Shown here: piece after piece, positions 1 through 7,000 of the stretch
Numbering within the stretch: position 1 is the first letter of the stretch
Layout: the number at the start of each line of letters is the position of its first letter
Translations under genes and position numbers: made by a program
From: CAZVJA01 sp964626885
GTDB taxonomy: Bacteria > Planctomycetota > Planctomycetia > Planctomycetales > Planctomycetaceae
Direction of reading: 5' to 3'
DNA length: 15,088 nt
NCBI GenBank assembly: GCA_964626885.1
Contig: CAZVJA010000123.1
Coordinates: forward strand, 1 to 15,088
Notes under the pieces: model-generated
Database searches by the model: none
Told to the model about the DNA's origin: nothing
What the model saw: the letters and a program-made list of their open reading frames with translations, nothing else

Positions 1-1386
1 AAGAGTACGCTGATGAAAATCCTGTCCGGCGTGATCGCCGATTATGACGGCGAACTGCGGCTCTCCGGGAACCCGGTGCGGTTCCACGGCACCCGCGATG
101 CGGAACAGGCCGGGATCGGCATCATTCACCAGGAGTTGAATCTCGTCGAGGATCTCTCGGCCGCGGCAAATGTCTTTCTGGGACGCGAGCTCCGCACGTC
201 CCTCGGCTTTCTCGATGACCGCGCGATGGAGCGACAGGCAGAAGCCTTGTTCGCCGAGCTCGAGTGCTCCGTCAAACCGGGCGAACATGTTCGCCTGCTG
301 CGGGTGGGGGACCAACAGCTTGTCGAGATCGCGAAGGCGCTGTCGCGCGATACCGAAATTCTCATCATGGACGAGCCGACCAGCGCGCTCACCGAGGCGG
401 AGGTCGAACGGCTGTTTCGGGTCATCGGCCGCTTGCTGGAGCGGGGAGTGACGATCCTCTACATCTCGCACAAGATGGAAGAGGTTTTCCGTCGGTCCGA
501 TCGAATCACCGTGCTGCGCGACGGCCGATTGGTCAAAACGCTTGATCGCGCCGCAACTTCACCTCGCGAAGTGGCACACCTGATGGTGGGGCGGGAGATC
601 GAGGGGGTGCAACTTGGCAGCGAGCGAAAACCGGGGGATGCGGTGCTCTCCGTGGAGAATCTTTCGTTGCCTTGGCCGGGACACGCCAGAGGCTGGCGGC
701 TGAAAGACATTTCGTTTTCGTTGCGGCGGGGAGAAGTGCTGGGTATCGCCGGATTGATGGGAGCCGGCCGCACCGAATTGTTGGAATCGCTGTTCGGTAC
801 TTCCACGGAACGGCCGACCGGAAACGTCCTGCTGGAGGGAACGGCGTGCCGCTTCGAGCACCCGGCAGATGCCATGCGGGCCGGCATTGCCCTCGTCACC
901 GAGGACCGCAAGCGGCTCGGCTTGTTCGATCGCATGACGGTCCGCGACAACATCACGCTCTGCACGCTGCCCGACGCCGTGCGCGGGGGGATCATCTCCA
1001 CACGGCGCGAACAGCGCCTGGCGGGGGAGTCGGTCGAGCTGCTGGGAATTCGCACCGCGGGAGTCGAGGCGGCCGTCACCAGCCTGAGCGGCGGCAATCA
1101 GCAGAAGTGCATTATTGCCCGCTGGCTGCGCACGCATCCCAAGGTGCTGCTGCTCGACGACCCGACGCGCGGCGTCGACGTCGGTGCAAAAGCAGAGATT
1201 TATCGCATTATCGACCGACTCTGCCGCGAAGGGCTGGGAATCATCGTGACATCGAGCGAACTGCCGGAACTGATTACCCTCTGCGACCGGATTCTCGTGC
1301 TCTGCGAGGGGCGATTGACCGCCGAACTCGACCGGACCGCATTCAGTGAGCAGGCGATCATGGAAGCGGCGACCCGCCTCGAATGA
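1..1386 (+). CDS. Sugar ABC transporter ATP-binding protein, RbsA/MglA type (5' partial)
   Basis: Tandem-ATPase subunit that powers import of a monosaccharide (ribose, galactose, xylose or similar) with a membrane permease and a periplasmic binding protein. The frame is open from base 1 and begins inside the first Walker A motif (KSTLMKIL), so roughly 35-40 N-terminal residues are missing; 461 residues are visible against about 500 for the family. Domain 1 has the Q-loop (HQELNLV) and Walker B (IIMDEPTSAL, bases 364-387). Domain 2 has the degenerate Walker A of this family (GLMGAGRTE, 751-777), the LSGGNQQK signature, and LLLDDPTRGVDVGAK as Walker B. Oddities: the domain 1 signature reads LRVGDQQ rather than LS(I/V)GDQQ (298-318), and the domain 2 Walker B has Asp where Glu is usual (codon 1159). 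The permease and binding protein must lie outside the window, since none follows. The substrate cannot be told from sequence. Family call is very secure. Confidence 0.96.
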   Translation, partial: KSTLMKILSGVIADYDGELRLSGNPVRFHGTRDAEQAGIGIIHQELNLVEDLSAAANVFLGRELRTSLGFLDDRAMERQAEALFAELECSVKPGEHVRLLRVGDQQLVEIAKALSRDTEILIMDEPTSALTEAEVERLFRVIGRLLERGVTILYISHKMEEVFRRSDRITVLRDGRLVKTLDRAATSPREVAHLMVGREIEGVQLGSERKPGDAVLSVENLSLPWPGHARGWRLKDISFSLRRGEVLGIAGLMGAGRTELLESLFGTSTERPTGNVLLEGTACRFEHPADAMRAGIALVTEDRKRLGLFDRMTVRDNITLCTLPDAVRGGIISTRREQRLAGESVELLGIRTAGVEAAVTSLSGGNQQKCIIARWLRTHPKVLLLDDPTRGVDVGAKAEIYRIIDRLCREGLGIIVTSSELPELITLCDRILVLCEGRLTAELDRTAFSEQAIMEAATRLE

Positions 1387-1404
1387 CATCCCGGACGCAA
1401 CCCG

Positions 1405-2211
1405 TTACTTCCGCTGCCCCACCAGCAGGGCCCGCTGGTACTCGTGCACGGTCACCCGCTTCAGGTCCTTTCCTGCCAGCAGTTGTTCCCATTGGTGAAT
1501 CAGCTCTCGATCTTTCTCGTCCAGATTGAGGTGGATCGTATGCTCGGCCCGCAGGTGAATCCGCCCCTGCACGTCGGCGATCAATTCCACCTCGGTCGGA
1601 ACCGCCTGCAACTTGCGAAGCGCCGCATTGACCGCCAGGCGCGGCTCGGGGTACAGCTTGCCGGGATCGAGCACGTAGTTCAGCCGGCATGTCCAGTCGG
1701 CGTAATTCAAATACGCGTCGGTCTTCTCGGCGGAATCCAACGGTGCGTATTTCACTTTGTATTGCATCGAATCGCTCTGCAGGGTGAGCGATCCTTCCTT
1801 TTCTTTTTGTTCCTCGAATTGCGGATTGAGCTGGAACTTCAATTGATCGAACAGTTGCGGATTTTTCTCACGTGTAAACTTCGCGAGATTTTCCTCCATC
1901 GCCGCCCGCGCCACTTTCAACTGGCCGTTTAGTTCTTCGCAGAGTACCGTCGTGGCTTTCATCTGCCGGGTGTTGAGGAGCGTGAACCGCTTCATCGCGG
2001 GCTCGAAGATGATCACCTCCCCCAGTTCCTGAATGAAATCGTACGTCTTGCCGCCATGAAACAACGACAGGCTGCGCGCGATGGGCTGTGATTGCGGGGC
2101 CTGCTGGTCGAACACGGCCGTGTAAACGTGGATGTCTTGTGCCGGGCAGATCCGCGGTGCGACCAAAACGCAGGCAACGGCGATCAGCAGCGATACTCTT
2201 TTCATCGACAT
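1405..2211 (-). CDS. Secreted protein of unknown function
   Basis: A 268-residue protein that I cannot assign to a named family. Residues 1-24 look like a Sec signal peptide: MSMKRV, then a hydrophobic core (SLLIAVACVLVA), then a likely cleavage site near CPAQ-DIHVY, so the mature protein is probably periplasmic or exported. The mature part has a beta-rich beginning (residues about 25-80, including SLSLFHGGKTYDFI and GEVIIFEP), a charged central part (about 95-145), and a helical C-terminus with WEQLLAGKDLKRV. No catalytic motif, heme site or metal site is obvious. I chose the ATG at 2211 because a GGAG lies 7 bases upstream. An in-frame ATG at 2238 adds nine residues and sits inside a palindrome, so it is less likely. 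The gene converges on the ABC ATPase with only 18 bases between stop codons and lies 149 bases downstream of the Gfo/Idh/MocA-like gene on the same strand. Confidence 0.8.
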   Translation of the reverse strand: MSMKRVSLLIAVACVLVAPRICPAQDIHVYTAVFDQQAPQSQPIARSLSLFHGGKTYDFIQELGEVIIFEPAMKRFTLLNTRQMKATTVLCEELNGQLKVARAAMEENLAKFTREKNPQLFDQLKFQLNPQFEEQKEKEGSLTLQSDSMQYKVKYAPLDSAEKTDAYLNYADWTCRLNYVLDPGKLYPEPRLAVNAALRKLQAVPTEVELIADVQGRIHLRAEHTIHLNLDEKDRELIHQWEQLLAGKDLKRVTVHEYQRALLVGQRK

Positions 2212-2218
2212 GGTCCGT

Positions 2219-2222
2219 CTCC
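2219..2222 (-). promoter_or_regulatory. Ribosome binding site (GGAG) for the secreted protein
   Basis: GGAG on the minus strand, 7 bases before the ATG at 2211. It decides this start over the in-frame ATG 27 bases further upstream, which has no comparable site. Confidence 0.55.
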
Positions 2223-2227
2223 GTGAC

Positions 2228-2244
2228 GCCGTCTTCAAGACGGC
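2228..2244. repeat. Perfect 17-base palindrome in the leader of the secreted-protein gene
   Basis: GCCGTCTTCAAGACGGC is self-complementary except for its central base. As RNA it could fold into a 6-bp stem with a 5-base loop. It lies 6 bases upstream of the GGAG site. No T-run follows on either strand, so it is not a classical intrinsic terminator. A regulator binding site, a leader hairpin, or a copy of a dispersed palindromic repeat are all possible. Confidence 0.5.
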
Positions 2245-2360
2245 ATTCCTGTTGTGCGGATCTCTCCGGCGGGAATTGATTCAGGACGTGATTTTCAGAC
2301 TGGAAACTTGAGGATGTGAAGTATTGGAATGCCCATTACCGGCTCCATCTCAGCGGGTGC

Positions 2361-3263
2361 TCAATGGACGGATGTGAGTGAAACGCTTTCGCCGCCGCGC
2401 TGCTCGCTATCGAGCGCGGCCGCGATGAAACGGACGATCTCCAGAGTGGATTCGTGCGAAACAGCGGGCTGATTTGACGTGAACGACGTGACGATGTTGC
2501 GGCAAAGATTTCGATAGGCGTAACGAGCGGAGACCGGTTGGCTGATGACCCCCTGCTCGCAGAACGCGAGAAAACCGTAAGGGGTCGCCCCCCGGCGCGC
2601 GCCGCGCAGCGTGGCGACCCGGCCGTCCGCCCAACGAGCGCACACCAGATCCGCGCCGTCGGTGCCGATGGTCGAGACTTCCTTGCAGCCCGGCCCCATG
2701 AGCGCGCAGAGAATCGATACGGCATGAATGCCGTAATGGAACAAACCGGGGTTCCCCTCTGCTTTGTGGGCCGGTCCGTAACAGACGAGGCCGTGCAACG
2801 GACCGAGCTCGTGGGCACGCTCGCGAAACTTGGTCACCTCGTCCGCGAATGGAAGCGCGGAGGAGCTGAACAGCAGGGTGTTCCGTTTGTCCGCGAGTTC
2901 CACCAGCATTCGGGCCTCCGCAACCGAACAGGTGAAGGGCTTGTCGACAAAGGTCGGAATGCCGGCTTCCAGTAACGGCGCCGCTCGATACAGATGAGCT
3001 TGCCCGCAGAGTGAAAGCACGAGCGCCGCATCGATCCGCCCGATGAGTTCCTCGGGAGCATCGACCAGCTCGACACCGCATTCGGCGACTTGCCGGGAAA
3101 AACCGGCGATTCGTTCTGGAGCCATCCGCGAAGTTCCGGGGCAGCCGACCACGACGCGCGCACCCTCAACGAACTGATCGCGTTCGACGCCGACGTGGTT
3201 GAACCGGCGCGTGAACTCGATCGCGTGGGACGAGTCGAAATCGACGATGCCCAGACGAAGCAT
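2361..3263 (-). CDS. Gfo/Idh/MocA-like oxidoreductase with atypical N-terminus
   Basis: A 300-residue protein resembling the Gfo/Idh/MocA family of NAD(P)-dependent sugar or polyol dehydrogenases. What supports this: a Rossmann-like start (MLRLGIVDFDSSHAIEF), the EKP-equivalent motif VDKPFT at residues 107-111 after the AAPLLEAGIP helix, and GLFHYGIHAVSILCALMG at 173-190, which aligns with the family's catalytic GxHxxD region. Two departures stand out. The usual GxGxxG nucleotide-binding loop is replaced by VDFDSSH, and the usual Asp after the catalytic His is Ser (HAVS). The protein is also short (330-400 is common). The frame stays open upstream to 4109, but that stretch is antisense to the enoyl reductase, and homology-like sequence begins at MLRLG, so I place the start at 3263; no strong Shine-Dalgarno precedes it. 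Substrate unknown. It is divergent from the enoyl reductase gene. Confidence 0.82.
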   Translation of the reverse strand: MLRLGIVDFDSSHAIEFTRRFNHVGVERDQFVEGARVVVGCPGTSRMAPERIAGFSRQVAECGVELVDAPEELIGRIDAALVLSLCGQAHLYRAAPLLEAGIPTFVDKPFTCSVAEARMLVELADKRNTLLFSSSALPFADEVTKFRERAHELGPLHGLVCYGPAHKAEGNPGLFHYGIHAVSILCALMGPGCKEVSTIGTDGADLVCARWADGRVATLRGARRGATPYGFLAFCEQGVISQPVSARYAYRNLCRNIVTSFTSNQPAVSHESTLEIVRFIAAALDSEQRGGESVSLTSVH

Positions 3264-3494
3264 GATGTGGGATTGTGGAGAGATAAGACGAGAGGTGCGG
3301 GAAGATAGCCGGATTCCCGATTTGAAGCAAGATCCGTTCCCGGAGGGGCATTCGTTGCGGCATTGAGGAATGGGTTGCGATTGGGATCTTTCGGCGATAG
3401 AAAACAGAGCCGTCGGCCGGTGCGATCCGCAACCTGTGCTGCCGACACGCGATCGGTTTTCAACGAAGTCCGCCGAATTCTCGAAAGGATTCCC
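3264..3494. other. Divergent intergenic region, Gfo/Idh/MocA-like gene and enoyl reductase gene
   Basis: This 231-base gap must hold promoters for both divergent genes. I see no convincing -35/-10 pair, tRNA or long inverted repeat. The open frame crossing it on the minus strand does not look like protein. Confidence 0.5.
3484..3489 (+). promoter_or_regulatory. Ribosome binding site (AAAGGA) supporting a TTG start
   Basis: AAAGGA ends 5 bases before the TTG at 3495, which is exactly where the reductase sequence begins (RAIVFEQFG). The upstream in-frame extension back to 3363 has neither a ribosome site nor a family-like sequence. Confidence 0.55.
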
Positions 3495-4508
3495 TTGCGC
3501 GCCATCGTCTTTGAGCAGTTTGGCAACCCCTCGGAAGTGTTGCAGTTGAAGAATGTTCCCGTCGGCGAACCGCGGAAGGGGGAGATTCGAGTGAAGATGC
3601 TCGCCAGCCCCATCAATCCGTCGGACCTGTTGACCATTCGCGGGCTGTACGGTCGGCTCCCCAAACTTCCCGCGACTCCGGGACTCGAGGGAGTGGGAAT
3701 TGTGAAGGCCGCGGGAGGAGGCTGGTTTGCCCGTTACCTGCTTGGCAAGCGGGTGGCTTTCCTCAACGGTATCTCCGGCAACTGGTGCGAAGAAACAGTG
3801 ATCCCCGCACGGCAGGCAGTCCCCTTGGCGGCTGACCTGCCGGTCGAACAGGCAGCCATGTTTTTTGTGAACCCCATGACTGCTTATCTGATGCCGTGCG
3901 AAGTCTTGAAGGTGCCGGCCGGAGCATGGCTGCTGCAAACCGCCGCCAACTCGTCCGTGGGACATATGGTGATTCGATTGGGGCAAAAGTTCGGGTTCAA
4001 AACGTTGAACGTCGTCCGCCGAGCGGAACAGGTGGACGAGTTGACCGCACTCGGCGGAGATGCCGTCGTGCACTTCGATCCCCGCGAGCATTCCCCAAAA
4101 CATTTGCACGATGAAGTCAAACGGATCGCCGGCCCGTCGTTTGTGAAGTACGCGATCGACGCGGTAGGGGGGGCGACCGGTTCCGCGGCGGCGCAGTGTC
4201 TTGGTGCAGGAGGACGAATGCTGGTCTATGGGGCGCTCGCGGATGACCCCCTTTCCATCTCACCACGGACGTTCATCACCTTCGGCACAACGATCGAGGG
4301 ATTCTGGTTGGCACGATGGATGACCGAAGTAGGGGTGCTGAGAAAGTTGCGAATGGTGCGAAAGATTACACAGTTGATGAGGGAGGGGGTTCTGGTATCG
4401 AGTGTGGCGGCCCAATTCCCCCTGGAACAGATCGCCGACGCGGTGCGCGCCGTGGAGACTCCGGGCCGAACCGGTAAAGTGCTGCTGCGCATTGCGGACG
4501 AAATCTGA
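3495..4508 (+). CDS. Zinc-independent 2-enoyl thioester reductase, MECR/ETR-like
   Basis: A 337-residue medium-chain dehydrogenase/reductase lacking the zinc ligands of alcohol dehydrogenases. It most resembles the MECR/ETR group, which reduces trans-2-enoyl thioesters with NADPH. Diagnostic features: INPSDLLTIRGLYG at residues 40-53, where the family's catalytic Tyr is expected at 52; PATPGLEGVG at 59-68; and the nucleotide-binding segment AANSSVGHMVIRLGQKFGF (150-168) followed by NVVRRAEQ, whose Arg residues suit NADPH. The C-terminus ends with the usual GRTGKVLLRI strand. The TTG start at 3495 has an AAAGGA 5 bases upstream and matches the family N-terminus; the frame is open back to 3363, but those 44 residues look like non-coding sequence. 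The gene stands alone between a divergent Gfo/Idh/MocA-like gene (231-base gap) and the large membrane protein gene (230-base gap). A quinone-oxidoreductase-like role on another substrate is the main alternative. Confidence 0.88.
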   Translation: MRAIVFEQFGNPSEVLQLKNVPVGEPRKGEIRVKMLASPINPSDLLTIRGLYGRLPKLPATPGLEGVGIVKAAGGGWFARYLLGKRVAFLNGISGNWCEETVIPARQAVPLAADLPVEQAAMFFVNPMTAYLMPCEVLKVPAGAWLLQTAANSSVGHMVIRLGQKFGFKTLNVVRRAEQVDELTALGGDAVVHFDPREHSPKHLHDEVKRIAGPSFVKYAIDAVGGATGSAAAQCLGAGGRMLVYGALADDPLSISPRTFITFGTTIEGFWLARWMTEVGVLRKLRMVRKITQLMREGVLVSSVAAQFPLEQIADAVRAVETPGRTGKVLLRIADEI

Positions 4509-4738
4509 GGTTCGCTGATGATCCCCCAAGGCCGCGCCAGCACACATGTCACTTGGCCGGTGGTCCAGAGCGAATTCCCCTGGTTTGTTTCGCTTTGATA
4601 ATCGGTTTCGGTTATTCTGAAGCCCACGTATCTGAGCTTCGACGATTGCGACACTTGCGCCTCATGACGAGATGTGTGTTCCTTTCGTGCCGTGCCGTCA
4701 GGCTCCCCCACCGTAACGCATAGCGATTAATCCGCCTT
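4509..4738. other. Intergenic region before the large membrane protein
   Basis: The 230 bases hold no gene I can support. A strong hairpin followed by T-run is absent after the enoyl reductase. A GATAAT at about 4597 resembles a -10 box but lacks a good -35 partner. Confidence 0.45.
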
Positions 4739-6832
4739 ATGAGCATGCCCTTCTCCTCGAGTTCCGACCGCAACCCACTCTTTCGCGCCTCTTCCATTTT
4801 GCTGGCGGCGCTCTCCTTGTCGATCGGCTGGGGGATCCGCGGGAATTATGGGCACGAAACCGGCGCGATGTTTCCGGGAGCACTCACGGCCATCGCCATC
4901 TGCTTGCTCTCCGGCCGAGAGGACTGGCGGGAGCGGGTTCCGTACTTCGCCTGCCTGGGGGCGTTGGGGTGGGGCTTCGGCGGTTCGATCTCGTACATGC
5001 AGGTGATTGGTTACGTGCAGTCGGGCAATCTGGAATCGCAATACTACGGTTGCTGGGGGCTGTTCTTCATCGGTTTTCTGTGGGCGTCTTTGGGAGGGGC
5101 CGGCACCGCGCTACCGGCAGTTCTTGACCGGGAAAGCCTGCAGGAGCTGTTCAAGCCATTGACACTGCTGCTTGGGCTGTGGGGCGTGCTGTACTTCGTC
5201 CGAGTCCCGTTGACTTTGCTGGCACAGGATCACCTCGCCGCGCATTTTCTCACCGAGCTTCCCGCAAAGGAAATTAAGAACGGCTTCGAGCTGGCCTTGT
5301 ACTGGTTCGACAGCGACTGGCTTTCGGTGATTGTGATTCTCGCGGGAATTCTCGCGTTCGATCTGATCGACCGGCGGTTCGAAAAGAGCCTGTGGCTGCT
5401 CGTGCTGGCGGGGGCCGGGGGACTCATCGGTTACGGCGTGCAGCTCGCGATCAAAGCGGCCGGCAAGTCGGACCGGGTTTACGAACTCCTCGTGCGTCAT
5501 CATGACGGCATCATTCCGCACAAGCCTGAGGATCTCGTCGCCAACTGGCCAACGTTGTTTCTGCACTTCAGCCAATTCACGGGACTGGCCGTGGGGCTCA
5601 TCATTGGCATCGCCGTTTACTTCACGCGGTTTGGAAAGTTCCGTTGCGGATCGTCGCTGTTCGTGCACATGGCGGTCGGCTGGTTCGTCAGTTTTCTGCT
5701 GTTCCCGGTATTACTGGATGTGCGGATGACACCGCCCCGCGGCGACAACTGGGCCGGCGTGCTGGGAGTTTTTGTCGGCGCGATGATCTACTTTCTGCGG
5801 AACAACCTGCAATCGGTCGCGGCGGCGTCAGTCGTGGCGGGGACGATCGGCGGCCTCGGCTTTTCCGGGATTGCGTGGCTGGAAGCGATGCTCGAATCGT
5901 TCGGCAATCACAACATCGCGAAGGTGGAGGGACTCGATCAGGCCTGGACCGATTGGCAGCAGACCGACTCTCTCAACATTCCGGAGTTCCTGCAAAACTT
6001 ATTGAGCGACAAGGATTTCCTGGCGCAGTACAAACCGTGGGTGCATTATCACAGCGCGAACTGGCACAGCTTTCTGGAACAAAGCTACGGATTCGTGAAC
6101 GGGATCGCGGTCGTGATTGCGCTGGCATTGCTCCTGCGTCGATTGGGTCCGCTGAACGACGAGGCACCCCGGCGGCGCTGGCCCGAGATTATTGCGATCG
6201 TGCTGTCCCTGCCGGCGCTCTTGTACGTCAACATGATCAAGAACGTGAACGACTGGGCCTCGGACGGGGGGGGCTCCCCGGCGATGCAGCGCGTGATGAA
6301 AACACCATTGATGGATTTTTCCCTCTCGGCCTGGGGATGGTTCAATCTGTTCTTTGGTTTTGCAGGGCTGGCAATGCTGATCTTGATGAGCGTGCAGTCT
6401 CGCCGCAAGCTCGCGATTTTGCCATCCAATTGGCTGGGACGGGGGCAATTGCTGTTCTACGTGCTGCTCTGGTCGTTCACGCTGGGCAATTTCACGAAGG
6501 CACTGGCCGGCTTTAACGAACAGCGGCTGCTGACCGAAGGGGTGATCATCGTCAATTCAGTGATCGTCACGCTGATGATTCTGCTGCTTCCCGCCGACGA
6601 TGGCGAACTCGACACTCCGGTCCGCGGCTCCATGAAACGTCTCTGGTGGGGGGCGGTGCTGGCCATGGTGCTGACCGCGGTGGTGATTCCGCCGGCGGAA
6701 GCGTTTTCCGTGCGGTGCGTGTATGGCGATGCGAATATCGGGAAGCGAGGACAGGACTACCGGTTCGGGCCGAAAGCGACCTGGAAGCTGAAACCGCACG
6801 TCAAGAACGTACGGGACAAGGAAAAGAAATGA
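4739..6832 (+). CDS. Large polytopic membrane protein, unknown function
   Basis: A 697-residue integral membrane protein with about 16-17 predicted hydrophobic helices, for example near residues 68-92, 104-129, 140-163, 194-210, 218-238, 275-296, 305-326, 338-354, 359-384, 451-467, 483-500, 527-551, 570-592, 600-618 and 634-655. I do not recognise a named transporter or enzyme family. The N-terminus carries SLSIGWGIRGNYGHETGAMFPG (residues 26-47), a Gly-rich polar motif inside hydrophobic sequence that could line a substrate or ion path. A large hydrophilic loop (about 386-450), rich in Trp, Asp and Gln, interrupts the helices. The last helix ends VVIPPAEAFSVRC, which resembles a signal-peptide cleavage region, followed by a basic tail of about 40 residues. 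The ATG at 4739 has no good ribosome site; ATG 4745 is an alternative. It is not in an operon with either neighbour. Confidence 0.85.
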   Translation: MSMPFSSSSDRNPLFRASSILLAALSLSIGWGIRGNYGHETGAMFPGALTAIAICLLSGREDWRERVPYFACLGALGWGFGGSISYMQVIGYVQSGNLESQYYGCWGLFFIGFLWASLGGAGTALPAVLDRESLQELFKPLTLLLGLWGVLYFVRVPLTLLAQDHLAAHFLTELPAKEIKNGFELALYWFDSDWLSVIVILAGILAFDLIDRRFEKSLWLLVLAGAGGLIGYGVQLAIKAAGKSDRVYELLVRHHDGIIPHKPEDLVANWPTLFLHFSQFTGLAVGLIIGIAVYFTRFGKFRCGSSLFVHMAVGWFVSFLLFPVLLDVRMTPPRGDNWAGVLGVFVGAMIYFLRNNLQSVAAASVVAGTIGGLGFSGIAWLEAMLESFGNHNIAKVEGLDQAWTDWQQTDSLNIPEFLQNLLSDKDFLAQYKPWVHYHSANWHSFLEQSYGFVNGIAVVIALALLLRRLGPLNDEAPRRRWPEIIAIVLSLPALLYVNMIKNVNDWASDGGGSPAMQRVMKTPLMDFSLSAWGWFNLFFGFAGLAMLILMSVQSRRKLAILPSNWLGRGQLLFYVLLWSFTLGNFTKALAGFNEQRLLTEGVIIVNSVIVTLMILLLPADDGELDTPVRGSMKRLWWGAVLAMVLTAVVIPPAEAFSVRCVYGDANIGKRGQDYRFGPKATWKLKPHVKNVRDKEKK

Positions 6833-6913
6833 ATGTCGGATCGCGAGGGGGCGATCGAATGATCGTCACATACATCCGCGAGCGTTAACGTTCACCTCAA
6901 CTCGCTCCGCGCA

Positions 6914-6955
6914 TAAAAAACGCCGCGGACCGGCTGTCACTCGGCTCCGCGGCGT
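6914..6955 (-). terminator. Intrinsic terminator of the beta-propeller gene
   Basis: A perfect 10-bp stem pairs ACGCCGCGGA (6920-6929) with TCCGCGGCGT (6946-6955). Read on the minus strand, the hairpin is followed at once by six T residues (the A-run at 6915-6920, whose last base also closes the stem). It lies about 45 bases past the stop codon of the propeller gene. On the plus strand only a weak T-containing stretch follows, so any role in ending the 697-residue membrane-protein transcript would be secondary. Confidence 0.85.
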
Positions 6956-7000
6956 CAATTGTTGCTTGTCGACAAATTGCGACGTTTTACTGCCGGCCGG

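Noticed and set aside
559..1389. 276-codon minus-strand open frame opposite the ABC ATPase
   Set aside because: It mirrors a secure coding sequence in GC-rich DNA and its product shows no domain, signal peptide or family pattern.
1421..1439. Hairpin-like inverted repeat ACCAGC...GCTGGT near the convergent stop codons
   Set aside because: It is inside the secreted-protein coding sequence, has no T-run on either side, and a 6-bp stem of this kind is expected by chance in GC-rich DNA.
3264..4109. Long minus-strand open frame extending the Gfo/Idh/MocA-like protein upstream by 282 residues
   Set aside because: It runs antisense through the enoyl reductase gene, has low-complexity-like composition, and the family sequence begins only at MLRLG (3263).
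6266..6273. Run of eight G residues within the large membrane protein, a possible phase-variation tract
   Set aside because: The frame is intact, it encodes a Gly-rich loop, and 6-8 base G runs occur elsewhere in this GC-rich window (for example near 4163 and 11470), so no special role is indicated.
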